DNA from: Streptomyces phaeofaciens
Lineage (GTDB): Bacteria > Actinomycetota > Actinomycetes > Streptomycetales > Streptomycetaceae
Assembly: GCF_014648915.1 (NCBI RefSeq)
Contig: NZ_BMSA01000043.1
Span: forward strand, 1-61,945
Length of the DNA stretch: 61,945 bases
Direction of reading: 5' to 3'
Made by a program: the position numbers and the translations under genes. Shown piece by piece: positions 27,821 through 35,588 of the stretch. The number at the start of each line of letters is the position of its first letter. Position 1 is the stretch's first letter. Below the pieces are notes generated by a model. That model was given only the letters and a program-made list of their open reading frames with translations, was not told the origin of the DNA and ran no database searches.

Positions 27821-28789
27821 TCAGTCCCCCGAGTCGACCGTGAGCGCCTTCGAGCCGGGCCAGCCGCCCGTCCCCTCCTCCCATTCCTCGTCCTCGTCGT
27901 CCTCCTCGGCCGACCCGCCGTCACCGGTCCCCTTCGGCGGGCACTCCCGGCACAGCCGCTCGTACACCTCCATGACCTCGGCCGCCGAGTCGGTCTGCTT
28001 CTCCTCGCAGGCCTTCTTCCTCAGCGCGTCCATGCACTCCAGCTTCGCCTTCGCGCCTTCGAGGACCGCGATGGCGGAGCTGCCCTTCAGGACGCACAGC
28101 AGCACCTTGCACAGACAGTCCAGGTACGCCGACACCGGGCCGAACCCGCGGTACAGCTCCTCCAGCCGCCTGCGCAGCACCAGCAACTGCGCCCAGAGCC
28201 GGATCACGTTCTTGCCCGCGTCCGGTCCCGCGACGTCCGCCAGCAGCTGCGTCGCGTCGGCGTTGATCCGCGCGGCGCGCTGCGGCAGCGCGTCCTTCTC
28301 GCCGGCCAGGCGCGTGAAGCAGGCGGCCTCCCGCTCGACCTGGGCCTCGTATTGGGCGATCCGGGCAGCCAAGGAGGCCACCGTGTCCTCGTCGCCGACC
28401 GAGGGGTCGAACTCGCAGTCGCACTCGTCCGCACAACAGCCCCACCCGCCCGCGCAGTCCCGGATCTCCGCGAAGACCTGCCTGACGGCTCGTTTGAGGC
28501 AGTGCTTGTCCTCCGCGCCGATCCGGCAACGGAGCTGTTCGTAGACCTGCTTGAGCGTTCTGGCCGCGGCTTCTGCGTCGGCGCCCGCGGTCTCCCTGGC
28601 CTTGGTGTAGTCCGCCCGGGCGCTGTTGAACCTGTCCTTGAACTCCGTCAGCCGGGCCAGCTGCTGCTCGGTCTTCTCGGCCTGGCGCTTGATCCCCGTG
28701 GCGCTGCACGCGAGGTCGTCGATCGCGCCGAGATCGCATGCGCCGCCCGTGCCGGCGTGGTCCGACTGGGTCTGGGGGGTTCTGCTCAT
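27821..28789 (-). CDS. Cysteine-rich coiled-coil protein of unknown function, divergent from the CIS operon
   Basis: A 322-aa protein with no family I can name. It starts MSRTPQTQSDHAG after AGGAG. Long heptad-like helices are evident at about 35-100 (IKRQAEKTEQQLARLTEFKDR), 135-165 and 195-225. Seventeen cysteines are spread along the chain, including a cluster DCAGGWGCCADECDCEF near residue 115 and CLCKVLLC near 230. The C-terminus is highly acidic (EEDDEDEEWEEG). There is no signal peptide or strong membrane helix. The divergent orientation with a shared 338-bp upstream region ties it to the CIS locus by position only. It could be a metal- or redox-binding accessory, but that is speculation. 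Confidence 0.82.
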   Translation of the reverse strand: MSRTPQTQSDHAGTGGACDLGAIDDLACSATGIKRQAEKTEQQLARLTEFKDRFNSARADYTKARETAGADAEAAARTLKQVYEQLRCRIGAEDKHCLKRAVRQVFAEIRDCAGGWGCCADECDCEFDPSVGDEDTVASLAARIAQYEAQVEREAACFTRLAGEKDALPQRAARINADATQLLADVAGPDAGKNVIRLWAQLLVLRRRLEELYRGFGPVSAYLDCLCKVLLCVLKGSSAIAVLEGAKAKLECMDALRKKACEEKQTDSAAEVMEVYERLCRECPPKGTGDGGSAEEDDEDEEWEEGTGGWPGSKALTVDSGD

Positions 28790-28904
28790 GATGGGCTCTC
28801 CTGGTCGAGGGGGCGGGCGCACCGAGTGTGGGCCCACGGGTGTCACCGGCCCGTCGCCCGCTCATCGCCGCCCTGTCCGTCGACCGGGCGGACTTCCCCT
28901 CGCC

Positions 28905-28994
28905 GGCTCGCGTCCGTCGTCCGCCGTCCGGGCCGGCTCGCGTCCGCCGTCCCTCGCCCGGGTCGGCTGGCGTCCGCCGTCCCTCGCCCGCCGA
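28905..28994. repeat. Three direct 30-bp tandem repeats
   Basis: Units 28905-28934, 28935-28964 and 28965-28994 share GGCTSGCGTCCGYCGTC with a few substitutions. No spacers occur between units, so this is not CRISPR. It lies in the divergent intergenic region between the Cys-rich gene and the CIS operon. Confidence 0.8.
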
Positions 28995-29002
28995 CTCCCA
29001 TC

Positions 29003-29061
29003 CCCCCCACCCCCGATCCCCCCACCCCCGATCCCCCCACCCTCGATCCCCCACCCCCGAC
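29003..29061. repeat. Four C-rich 15-bp tandem repeats (G-quadruplex / i-motif potential)
   Basis: Units of the form CCCCCCACCCCCGAT begin at 29003, 29018, 29033 and 29048 (the last one base shorter). The minus strand therefore has eight runs of about five G separated by 1-3 nt. The block is upstream of the first CIS gene. Confidence 0.85.
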
Positions 29062-29085
29062 TCCCGTCCGCCGCCCGGCCTCATC

Positions 29086-29114
29086 GCGCAACGCTGCCGT
29101 GACGGGGTGCGCCG
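29086..29114. repeat. Short segment duplicated at 36857-36886
   Basis: GCGCAACGCTGCCGTGACG and the following ten bases here match 36857-36886 almost exactly (one substitution in the first 19 nt, then an indel). The second copy lies in the last codons of the LysM gene, and this one just upstream of the first CIS gene. Both copies read AQRxRD in the frame of the adjacent gene. Confidence 0.7.
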
Positions 29115-29127
29115 CAGCATCGGGCCC

Positions 29128-29724
29128 ATGGCCGGATACCAGGCACTCGCCTCCGTCGGGCGCGGCGTCGTCGCGCTGCTCAACGAGCGCTTCGCGCAGG
29201 AGATCCCGGCCGGCGGCCCGCGCCCCCACGCGGTCCTGGCCGGGCCCGCCGACTTCGACCGGGTCGGCACCCCCGGTTCCCTGATCACCTTTCCCGCCGT
29301 CTCCGTGCACTGCTACCGGCTGAGCGTCGACCGGGAGACCCGGCCGGCCTGGGCGGCGGTCTCGGCGCAGGACGGGGTGCCCAAGATCCCGCTGCGGATG
29401 CACCTGCTGATCTCCGCCTGGGACCAGTTCGTCGAGGCCGAGCTCGAATGGCTGGGCCTGACCGTCAAGATCCTGGAGACCGAGGCGACGCTCACCTGTC
29501 CGCGGTTGCAGGAGAACGAGGGCTGGCTGCCCGGCGACTCGGTGCAGATCGTCCCGGACGACCTGGCCATGGACTCGATGAGCGAGGCCTTCCAGGCCAT
29601 GACCACCGACTACCGCCTCTGTCTGCCCTACCTCGCCCGGGTCGTCCGCATCGACGGCCGCAGGTCGCCCGGCGCCGACGAGGTGGCCACCGTGGCCACC
29701 GGCCTGTCGGGGACGGGCCGATGA
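29128..29724 (+). CDS. CIS tail terminator protein, Pvc16/DUF4255 family
   Basis: A 198-aa protein. The N-terminal region MAGYQALASVGRGVVALLNE and the hydrophobic beta-rich core (PRPHAVLAGPADF, VPKIPLRMHLLISAWDQFVEAELEWLG) match the DUF4255 (Pvc16 N-terminal domain) family, whose members cap the inner tube and sheath at the distal end. It is the first gene of the plus-strand CIS run and overlaps the next by ATGA. The start ATG 29128 is chosen by the family N-terminus; no strong ribosome site is visible, and the frame is open far upstream. It is expected in the cytoplasm during particle assembly. Confidence 0.88.
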   Translation: MAGYQALASVGRGVVALLNERFAQEIPAGGPRPHAVLAGPADFDRVGTPGSLITFPAVSVHCYRLSVDRETRPAWAAVSAQDGVPKIPLRMHLLISAWDQFVEAELEWLGLTVKILETEATLTCPRLQENEGWLPGDSVQIVPDDLAMDSMSEAFQAMTTDYRLCLPYLARVVRIDGRRSPGADEVATVATGLSGTGR

Positions 29725-30599
29725 CGGACGGCCAGGACCACCGGATCACCGTCGCGGCCGGACCCGTCGACGTACTGCACCGGCTCGCCCTCGCGGTCCG
29801 GCCCCTCGACGGCCGCACCGGCAGGGCCGCCGGGCCCGGGCTGCGCGTCGGCCGGGAGGCGGCCGCCGTACCCGGCCGCCGGATGCCGCCCGGCGGCGTG
29901 GTCCTGCCGCTGGAGAGCCATGGCGCCACCGGGCACGTGCTGCGGTACGGCAGCTCCGGCAGCCTGCCCGCCACCGTCGCGGTCCGGGTCGACGACCCCG
30001 CCCGCCGCTGGATCCCGCGCCGGTTCTCCGTACCGCTGTGGACCCTGGCCGAGCTCGCCGGTGCCGATGCCGACCCGCCCACCGCCCGTCCGGTCCGGGC
30101 CGAAGCCCGGCTGCTGCGCCCCTGGCTGCTGCCCGGCCCCGCCTACTCCGTCCCGCAGGGCACGACGGGTGTCCGGCTGCGCGTCACCCGGGCCGGCCGG
30201 CCGCTGCGCTGGCCCCGCGTCGAGGCGTTCGGGGGGCCGGCCGGTGCCCTCGTCGGCTGGGCCCACGGCGACGAGCACGGCCAGGTGCTGCTCCTGGTCC
30301 ACGGCATGGCCGGGGTGCTCCCGTCCTCGGTGCCGTCCACCTACACCGTGGCGCTGCGCTCCCTCGCCCGGGACCCCGCCACCGCGCCCCCGCCGGACCC
30401 CCGCGACCCACTGGCCGACCTGGTCGCGGAGGCCGTGACGCGCAGTCAGTCCCCGCCCGGCGGCGCCGATCTGGACAACCCGCTGCTGCGCGGCAGCGCC
30501 CGGCCGCCCGGATACCGCGCCGGCACCGTCGACACCCTGGCAACACTCACCGTCGGCCAGGTGGTGCACGCCGCCGACCTGCCCCACACCACCGCCTGA
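29721..30599 (+). CDS. CIS-associated protein with carboxypeptidase-regulatory/Ig-like segment
   Basis: A 292-aa protein with no firm family. It starts at ATG 29721 in a four-base overlap with the tail terminator gene. Residues about 135-205 (GTTGVRLRVTRAGRPLRWPRVEAFGG, GHDEHGQVLLLVHG in pattern) resemble carboxypeptidase-regulatory-like beta-sandwich domains, in which a polypeptide segment reads as R-V-x-x-x-G-x-P-L. It has no membrane helix or signal peptide. The position between terminator and sheath suggests a role in capping or an accessory on the particle. Homologues are expected next to actinobacterial CIS genes, but I cannot assign a specific role. Confidence 0.72.
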   Translation: MTDGQDHRITVAAGPVDVLHRLALAVRPLDGRTGRAAGPGLRVGREAAAVPGRRMPPGGVVLPLESHGATGHVLRYGSSGSLPATVAVRVDDPARRWIPRRFSVPLWTLAELAGADADPPTARPVRAEARLLRPWLLPGPAYSVPQGTTGVRLRVTRAGRPLRWPRVEAFGGPAGALVGWAHGDEHGQVLLLVHGMAGVLPSSVPSTYTVALRSLARDPATAPPPDPRDPLADLVAEAVTRSQSPPGGADLDNPLLRGSARPPGYRAGTVDTLATLTVGQVVHAADLPHTTA

Positions 30600-30623
30600 G
30601 CCCGCGACCGAGGAGATCCGTCC

Positions 30624-32498
30624 ATGCCCGAGTACCTGACACCCGGCGTCTACGTCGAGGAGACCAGCTTCCGCTCGCGGTCCGTCGAAGGCGTCCCCAC
30701 CAGCACCTTCGGCATGACCGGGCGCACCGCGTACGGGCCCGTGCCCTACACCCTGCCCGACGGCACCAGGGTGCTGCCCGCCCCGACCCTGGTCACCAGT
30801 TTCACCGAGTACGAACGGGCCTTCGGCGGCCTGCAGATCCGCGGTGACGAGTGCCAACTCGCCTACGGGGCAAGGGCGTTCTTCTCCAACGGCGGGCGCA
30901 GGCTGTACGTCTCCCGGGTCTTCCCCTTCGTCGAGACCGCCGGGCCCGCCCCGGTGATCGACGCGGGCGCGAACTTCGCCTCCCTCGACCTGCCCGCCCC
31001 GGGCGCGCCCCTGCTGAGGTGGCGGGCCCGCTGGCCCGGCTCCGCGGGCGCCGCGATCAGCGTGGCCGTCACCATGCGGCGCGGCAAGAACGCCGTCACC
31101 ACCGGTGCGGGAGGCACGCCCCAGCTCACCGGGGTGCAGCCCGGTGCCGCCGTCGAGGTCGTCCCGGCGGCCGGCGGCGGCCGGCCGACCACCATCCCCG
31201 ACGGCCGGCTCCCCACGCCGGCGAACGTCAGGATCGTCGCCCGGCAGGCCGACGGCACCCTCGGCTACCGCGACGGCCAGAACGTCCGGCCGGTCGCGGC
31301 CGGTACGGCCGCCTTCCATCTCACCCTCGCCGTCACCGTGCGCTCGGGCGACCGGGTCGACACCTACAACGAGCTGGAACTCGACGACGAGCATCCGCGC
31401 GCCCTGGCCCACGTGCTCCAGGCCGCCGACCCCGCCGACGAGTTCTCCATGGTCTGGTACCAGGAGGTCGATCCGCCGGCCCCGCAGCCCGCCCCGGCCC
31501 CCGGCGCCCGGCTCGCCGCCCTGCTCGGCACCGGCCGCGGTGAGTTCCTCTTCCTCGGCGGCGGCGGCGACGGCACGCCGCTCACCGCGGCGGACCTCAA
31601 GGGCCGCACCGCCGACCCCGACAACCTCGCCCGTCCCGCCCTCGGGCTGGGCGCGCTCGCCGAGGTCGAGGACATCTCGATCGTCGCCGTGCCCGACACC
31701 GTGACCCTCGGCCTCGCCGACCAGAAGACGGCCGTGGACGACCTCATCGGCCACTGTCAGGACCTGCGGTACCGGATGGCGATCGTCGATCCGCCCAGGG
31801 ACAGCTCGCTCTCCGAAGTGCGCCAGTTCCGGGCCCAGTTCGACACCAAGTACGCCGCTCTCTACTACCCCTGGGTGCGCATCACCGACCCCACCCGCCG
31901 CCCCGACCCGGGCGTGCCCGTCCGCCTGCTGGACCTTCCGCCGTCCGGGTACGTGGCCGGCATCTACGCCCGCAGCACCATCGAGCGCGGTGTGCACAAG
32001 GCCCCGGCCAACGAAGTCGTCCTCGGCATCAACGACTTCACCACCAACGTCACCTACGGCCGGCAGGCGGTGCTCAACCCCGAGGGCGTCAACGCCCTGC
32101 GCTTCTTCGAGGGCCGGGCCCGCCGGGTGTGGGGCGCCCGCACGATGAGCTCCGACCCCGAGTGGAAGTACGTCAACGTCCGGCGGCTGTTCAACTACCT
32201 CGAGGCCTCCATCGACAGGTCGACCCAGTGGGCCGTGTTCGAGCCGAACAACGAACGGCTGTGGGCGTCGATCCGGCAGACCGTGGAGGACTTCCTGATC
32301 GCCACCTGGCGCACCGGCGCGCTCCTGGGCACCAAGCCCGAGGAGGCGTTCTTCGTCCGCTGCGACCGCACCACGATGACCCAGAACGACCTCGACAACG
32401 GCCGGCTGATCTGCCTCATCGGGGTGGCACCCACCTACCCCGCCGAGTTCGTGATCTTCCGCATCGGCCAGTTCACGGCCGACGCGCGGCGCAACTGA
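30624..32498 (+). CDS. CIS contractile sheath protein (main)
   Basis: A 624-aa sheath protein. The N-terminus MPEYLTPGVYVEETSFRSRS and FGGLQIRGDECQLAYGARAFFSNGGRRLYVSRV are the conserved sheath N-terminal fold. A variable middle domain spans about 120-340. The C-terminal sheath domain is clear in NVRRLFNYLEASI, EPNNERLWASIR and GVAPTYPAEFVIFRIGQF. It polymerises around the tube in an extended state and contracts on firing. There is a 24-nt gap after the previous gene and a good ribosome site (GAGGAG) before ATG 30624. It is likely to be among the most highly expressed genes of the cluster. Confidence 0.96.
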   Translation: MPEYLTPGVYVEETSFRSRSVEGVPTSTFGMTGRTAYGPVPYTLPDGTRVLPAPTLVTSFTEYERAFGGLQIRGDECQLAYGARAFFSNGGRRLYVSRVFPFVETAGPAPVIDAGANFASLDLPAPGAPLLRWRARWPGSAGAAISVAVTMRRGKNAVTTGAGGTPQLTGVQPGAAVEVVPAAGGGRPTTIPDGRLPTPANVRIVARQADGTLGYRDGQNVRPVAAGTAAFHLTLAVTVRSGDRVDTYNELELDDEHPRALAHVLQAADPADEFSMVWYQEVDPPAPQPAPAPGARLAALLGTGRGEFLFLGGGGDGTPLTAADLKGRTADPDNLARPALGLGALAEVEDISIVAVPDTVTLGLADQKTAVDDLIGHCQDLRYRMAIVDPPRDSSLSEVRQFRAQFDTKYAALYYPWVRITDPTRRPDPGVPVRLLDLPPSGYVAGIYARSTIERGVHKAPANEVVLGINDFTTNVTYGRQAVLNPEGVNALRFFEGRARRVWGARTMSSDPEWKYVNVRRLFNYLEASIDRSTQWAVFEPNNERLWASIRQTVEDFLIATWRTGALLGTKPEEAFFVRCDRTTMTQNDLDNGRLICLIGVAPTYPAEFVIFRIGQFTADARRN

Positions 32499-32574
32499 CG
32501 CCCCGAACGCGCCCCCGCAGCACCGCTGCCCCCGAAGCACCGCACACCCCAGTACCCGGCGGGAGACAGACATC

Positions 32575-33030
32575 ATGGCAACGCGCGACAATCCCTACGG
32601 CGCCTTCAACTTCCTCGTCAAACTCGGTGACCAGGGCGGCGAGGACCAGATCGCGGGCGGCTTCTCCGACTTCACCGGAGCGGGCAACGAGGTCAAGTTC
32701 TCCGAGTACCGCAACGGCAACGACCTCGAGAACCACGTACGGAAGATCGCCAACACCAACACGACCGACGACGTCACCCTCAAGCGCGGCATCATCGGCG
32801 ACCTGCGTCTCTTCGACTGGATCAAGGCCACCCGGGAAGGTGCCCACGAACCCCGCACGGTCACCGTCACCCTCCACGACGAGGGCCGCCAGCCGGTCTG
32901 CGCCTGGGTGCTGCGCCGCGCCCAGCCCAAGAAGTGGGTCGGCCCCACCCTCACGGGCAAGGGCGGCGGCGAGGTCGCGATGGAGGAACTGCACCTCGTC
33001 GCCGAGCGCATCGACTTCGTGTCGCTGTGA
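32575..33030 (+). CDS. CIS inner tube protein (gp19-like, Cis1a)
   Basis: A 151-aa tube subunit. It starts MATRDNPYGAFNFLVKLGDQ and continues with FSDFTGAGNEVKFSEYRNGND, GIIGDLRLFDWI and CAWVLRRAQPKKWVGPTL through to EVAMEELHLVAERIDFV, the regular Phage_T4_gp19/Hcp-like beta-barrel pattern. Rings of this protein stack to form the inner tube through which cargo would pass. A 76-nt gap separates it from the sheath gene, with GGGAGA in front of the start, giving room for independent translation or a weak internal promoter. The next gene overlaps by GTGA. Confidence 0.95.
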   Translation: MATRDNPYGAFNFLVKLGDQGGEDQIAGGFSDFTGAGNEVKFSEYRNGNDLENHVRKIANTNTTDDVTLKRGIIGDLRLFDWIKATREGAHEPRTVTVTLHDEGRQPVCAWVLRRAQPKKWVGPTLTGKGGGEVAMEELHLVAERIDFVSL

Positions 33031-35027
33031 CCACGCCCGGACTGCGCCTGGGCGCGCCGGGGGTGCTTCACGACGGCGGACGTCCGCCGCTCGCCCTCCG
33101 GCCCGTCCGGCTCGACATCGCGGGATTCGTGGGCGTCGCCCCTCGCGGGCCCGTGGACACCCCGGTCGCCGTGGAGCGGTGGTCCGACCACCAACGCCGG
33201 TTCGGCGGGTACGAGGGCCCCGGCCTCCTCCCGTACGCGGTCCGCGCGTTCTTCGCGCAGGGCGGCGCCAGGGCCTACGTGCTGCGCGTGGCCCCGCTGC
33301 CCCGGTGGCCGCACCCCGAGGCCGTGGCCGCGCACGCCCTGCACGAGATCACCCTGGCCCGCCCCGACCCCTACCGGCCGGGGGCGGGGCTGCCGTGCGT
33401 GCTCGGGCTGCGTGCCGCCGACGAGGGCGGCTGGGGCGGGCTGCTGGGGGTGCGCTGGGAGTTCACCGCGGACAGCCGGTTCACGGCCGAGTCCGGCCGG
33501 GCGGCGGCCGAGCTCGCGCTGCCGGAGTCACAGGCCCCGCCGCCCGGGACCCTGCTGCGGGTCCACGGGCCAGGGCTGCCCGCCCCGGGCGGCTTCTTCC
33601 GGGTGACCGGGCTCGCGGAACGGCAGGAGACGCCGAGCCTGCGCCGCCGGGTCGCCGAACTGGACCGGCCGCTCGGTGCGTCCGGCCCGCCGGGCGCCGC
33701 GCTGGCGGTCGACGTCGTCACGGCCACCGTGACCGTCACCGACGCGGACCCCCGCCTGCCCCGCGAGGAACGCTTCACCGGCCTCGGCCTCGACCGGGCG
33801 CACCCCCGCTGGGCCGGGGCCGTGCTGGCCGCCGAGTCACTGCTGGTCACGCCCGACGGGGAGTGGCCCGAGGCCCTGCTGCCGTCCGGCCCCCTCCTCG
33901 CGGCCGCCGTCTCCGAGCCCGCACGCCCCGGCCGCGACCGGTACGCCGGCATCGGCGCCGACAGCTTCTTCGACGGGCGGATCCCCGCCGGGCTGCTGCC
34001 CGTCGGCGGCGGCGAGGGCACCGGCGACCTCGACCCGGCCGACCTGGCCGGCATGGACCGGATGGCGCTGGTCCCCGAGGTCGCGCTGCTCTGCGTACCC
34101 GATCTGCTCTGGCACCACGTCGACGGGAGCACGCCTCGGCCCGCCGAGCCGCCTCCGCACCACGGCCCGGTGTTCGCCCCCTGCCCGCCGCCCGCCCCGG
34201 CCCCGGCCGCCGTCCCGCCCCGTGAGCGGGCCGGGCTCCTGGACAGCGGGACCCAGCTGCCCGAGATCACCGCCCGCCAGCTGCGGCTCGTGGAACTCGC
34301 GGAGCGGCAGCGCCGGTTCACCGCCCTGCTCGACGTACCACCGTGGCTCACCGTGCGGGCGATCGCCCGCTGGCGGGCCGCCTTCGACAGTTCGTACGCC
34401 GCCGCCCACCACCCGTGGCTCGGCGTGCCCGACCCCGAGGACCCCGGACGCCGGACCCGGCTCGTCCCGCCCTCCGGTTTCGCCGCCGGGATCATCGCGG
34501 ACCGCGAGCGCCGCCTCGGCCTCGCCCACGGGCCCGCCAACGCCCTGGCCGCCGAGGCCGTGACCGCGGCCGGCCGGTGGTCGGCGGCCGACCACGACGA
34601 GCTGCACCTGATGGGTGTCGACGCCTTCCGGGCGGAGCGCGACGGCTTCCGGCTGATCTCGGCCCGCACCCTCTCCCACGACCCCGACTACGGCCAGCTC
34701 AGTGTGCGGCGGCTGATGACCATGCTGCGGATCGTCCTGGACCGGCAGGCCCAGCCGCTGGCGTTCGAACCGCACTCCCCGCAGCTGCGCGCCGAACTGC
34801 GCCGCGCCGTCACCGAGTTGCTGCGCGGCCTCCACCGGTCCGGGGCCTTCGCGGGGGACAGCGAGGACGAGGCCTTCTTCGTCCACTGCGACGAGCGCCT
34901 CAACCCCGCCTGGTCCCGCGACCTCGGGCGGCTCGTCGCGGAGGTCGGGGTCGCTCCCGCCCACCCCCTGGAACACCTGGTCCTGCGGATCTCCCAGGAC
35001 GCCGACGGCACCGTGACGGTGGGCTGA
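33027..35027 (+). CDS. Second CIS sheath-family protein
   Basis: A 666-aa protein, start GTG 33027 overlapping the tube stop. It keeps the sheath N-terminal pattern (FGGYEGPGLLPYAVRAFFAQGGARAYVLRV) and a clear C-terminal sheath domain (QLSVRRLMTMLRIVLDRQAQPLAFEP, then HPLEHLVLRIS). The middle is larger and more Pro/Ala-rich than in the main sheath. Many CIS encode two or three sheath paralogues, one of which sits at the baseplate. Here the divergent copy is immediately followed by the divergent tube copy, which suggests a matched initiator pair at the baseplate end. The sheath-family call is secure; the location is inferred. Confidence 0.9.
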   Translation: MTTPGLRLGAPGVLHDGGRPPLALRPVRLDIAGFVGVAPRGPVDTPVAVERWSDHQRRFGGYEGPGLLPYAVRAFFAQGGARAYVLRVAPLPRWPHPEAVAAHALHEITLARPDPYRPGAGLPCVLGLRAADEGGWGGLLGVRWEFTADSRFTAESGRAAAELALPESQAPPPGTLLRVHGPGLPAPGGFFRVTGLAERQETPSLRRRVAELDRPLGASGPPGAALAVDVVTATVTVTDADPRLPREERFTGLGLDRAHPRWAGAVLAAESLLVTPDGEWPEALLPSGPLLAAAVSEPARPGRDRYAGIGADSFFDGRIPAGLLPVGGGEGTGDLDPADLAGMDRMALVPEVALLCVPDLLWHHVDGSTPRPAEPPPHHGPVFAPCPPPAPAPAAVPPRERAGLLDSGTQLPEITARQLRLVELAERQRRFTALLDVPPWLTVRAIARWRAAFDSSYAAAHHPWLGVPDPEDPGRRTRLVPPSGFAAGIIADRERRLGLAHGPANALAAEAVTAAGRWSAADHDELHLMGVDAFRAERDGFRLISARTLSHDPDYGQLSVRRLMTMLRIVLDRQAQPLAFEPHSPQLRAELRRAVTELLRGLHRSGAFAGDSEDEAFFVHCDERLNPAWSRDLGRLVAEVGVAPAHPLEHLVLRISQDADGTVTVG

Positions 35028-35030
35028 GCC

Positions 35031-35588
35031 ATGACCGAACTCGTCCAGACCTTCCGCTTCCGGGTCCGGCTGACCCGCAGCACCGCGCCCGGCCCCACCG
35101 ACCGGCCGCCGCCCCGTCTCAAGGGCGACAAGAACACCGCGCCCGGCACGTCCCCTCCCGCGGGCGGACCGGACCGGCTCGGTGACGGCGGCTTCCAGGA
35201 CTGCTCCGGGCTGGGCCTGGAGGCCGACCTGCGTGAGTACTCCGAAGGCGGCGGCAACGACCGGGTCGTGCGGCGCACGGGGCGGGTGAAGCTCCAGCCG
35301 CTGGTCCTCAAGCGCGGCATGTTCTGTCCCACCGAGGGCGGCCCGGCCGACACCGGCCTGTGGGACTGGCTGCACGGCATGGTCGCCGGCGGACCGCCCG
35401 CGGCCCGCTACGACGGGGACGTGGAGGTGCTCGACCCCACCGGGGAGCGGGTCGTCGCGCACTGGACGTTCTCCAGGGGCCTGCCCCTGAAGGTCAACGG
35501 GCCCACGCTCAACGCCAGGACGGGGGAGATCGCCGTGGAGGAACTGCACATCGCCCACGAGGGCCTGCGCCTGGAGCGCGCCCGGTGA
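35031..35588 (+). CDS. Second CIS tube-family protein, baseplate adaptor (Cis1b-like)
   Basis: A 185-aa gp19-like protein. Core motifs are FRFRVRLTR, FQDCSGLGLEADLREYSEGG, VLKRGMF...DWLHGMV and GEIAVEELHIAHEGLRLERA. Compared with the main tube it carries an insertion of about 30 residues (roughly 17-50, Pro/Lys/Gly-rich) between the first two beta strands. Such variants form the tube-initiation or adaptor ring. It starts at ATG 35031, 3 nt after the second sheath gene, and its end overlaps the LysM gene start. Confidence 0.9.
   Translation: MTELVQTFRFRVRLTRSTAPGPTDRPPPRLKGDKNTAPGTSPPAGGPDRLGDGGFQDCSGLGLEADLREYSEGGGNDRVVRRTGRVKLQPLVLKRGMFCPTEGGPADTGLWDWLHGMVAGGPPAARYDGDVEVLDPTGERVVAHWTFSRGLPLKVNGPTLNARTGEIAVEELHIAHEGLRLERAR

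Noticed and set aside
28905..29061. CRISPR array
   Set aside because: The units are contiguous or degenerate tandem repeats without unique spacers, and there are no cas genes.
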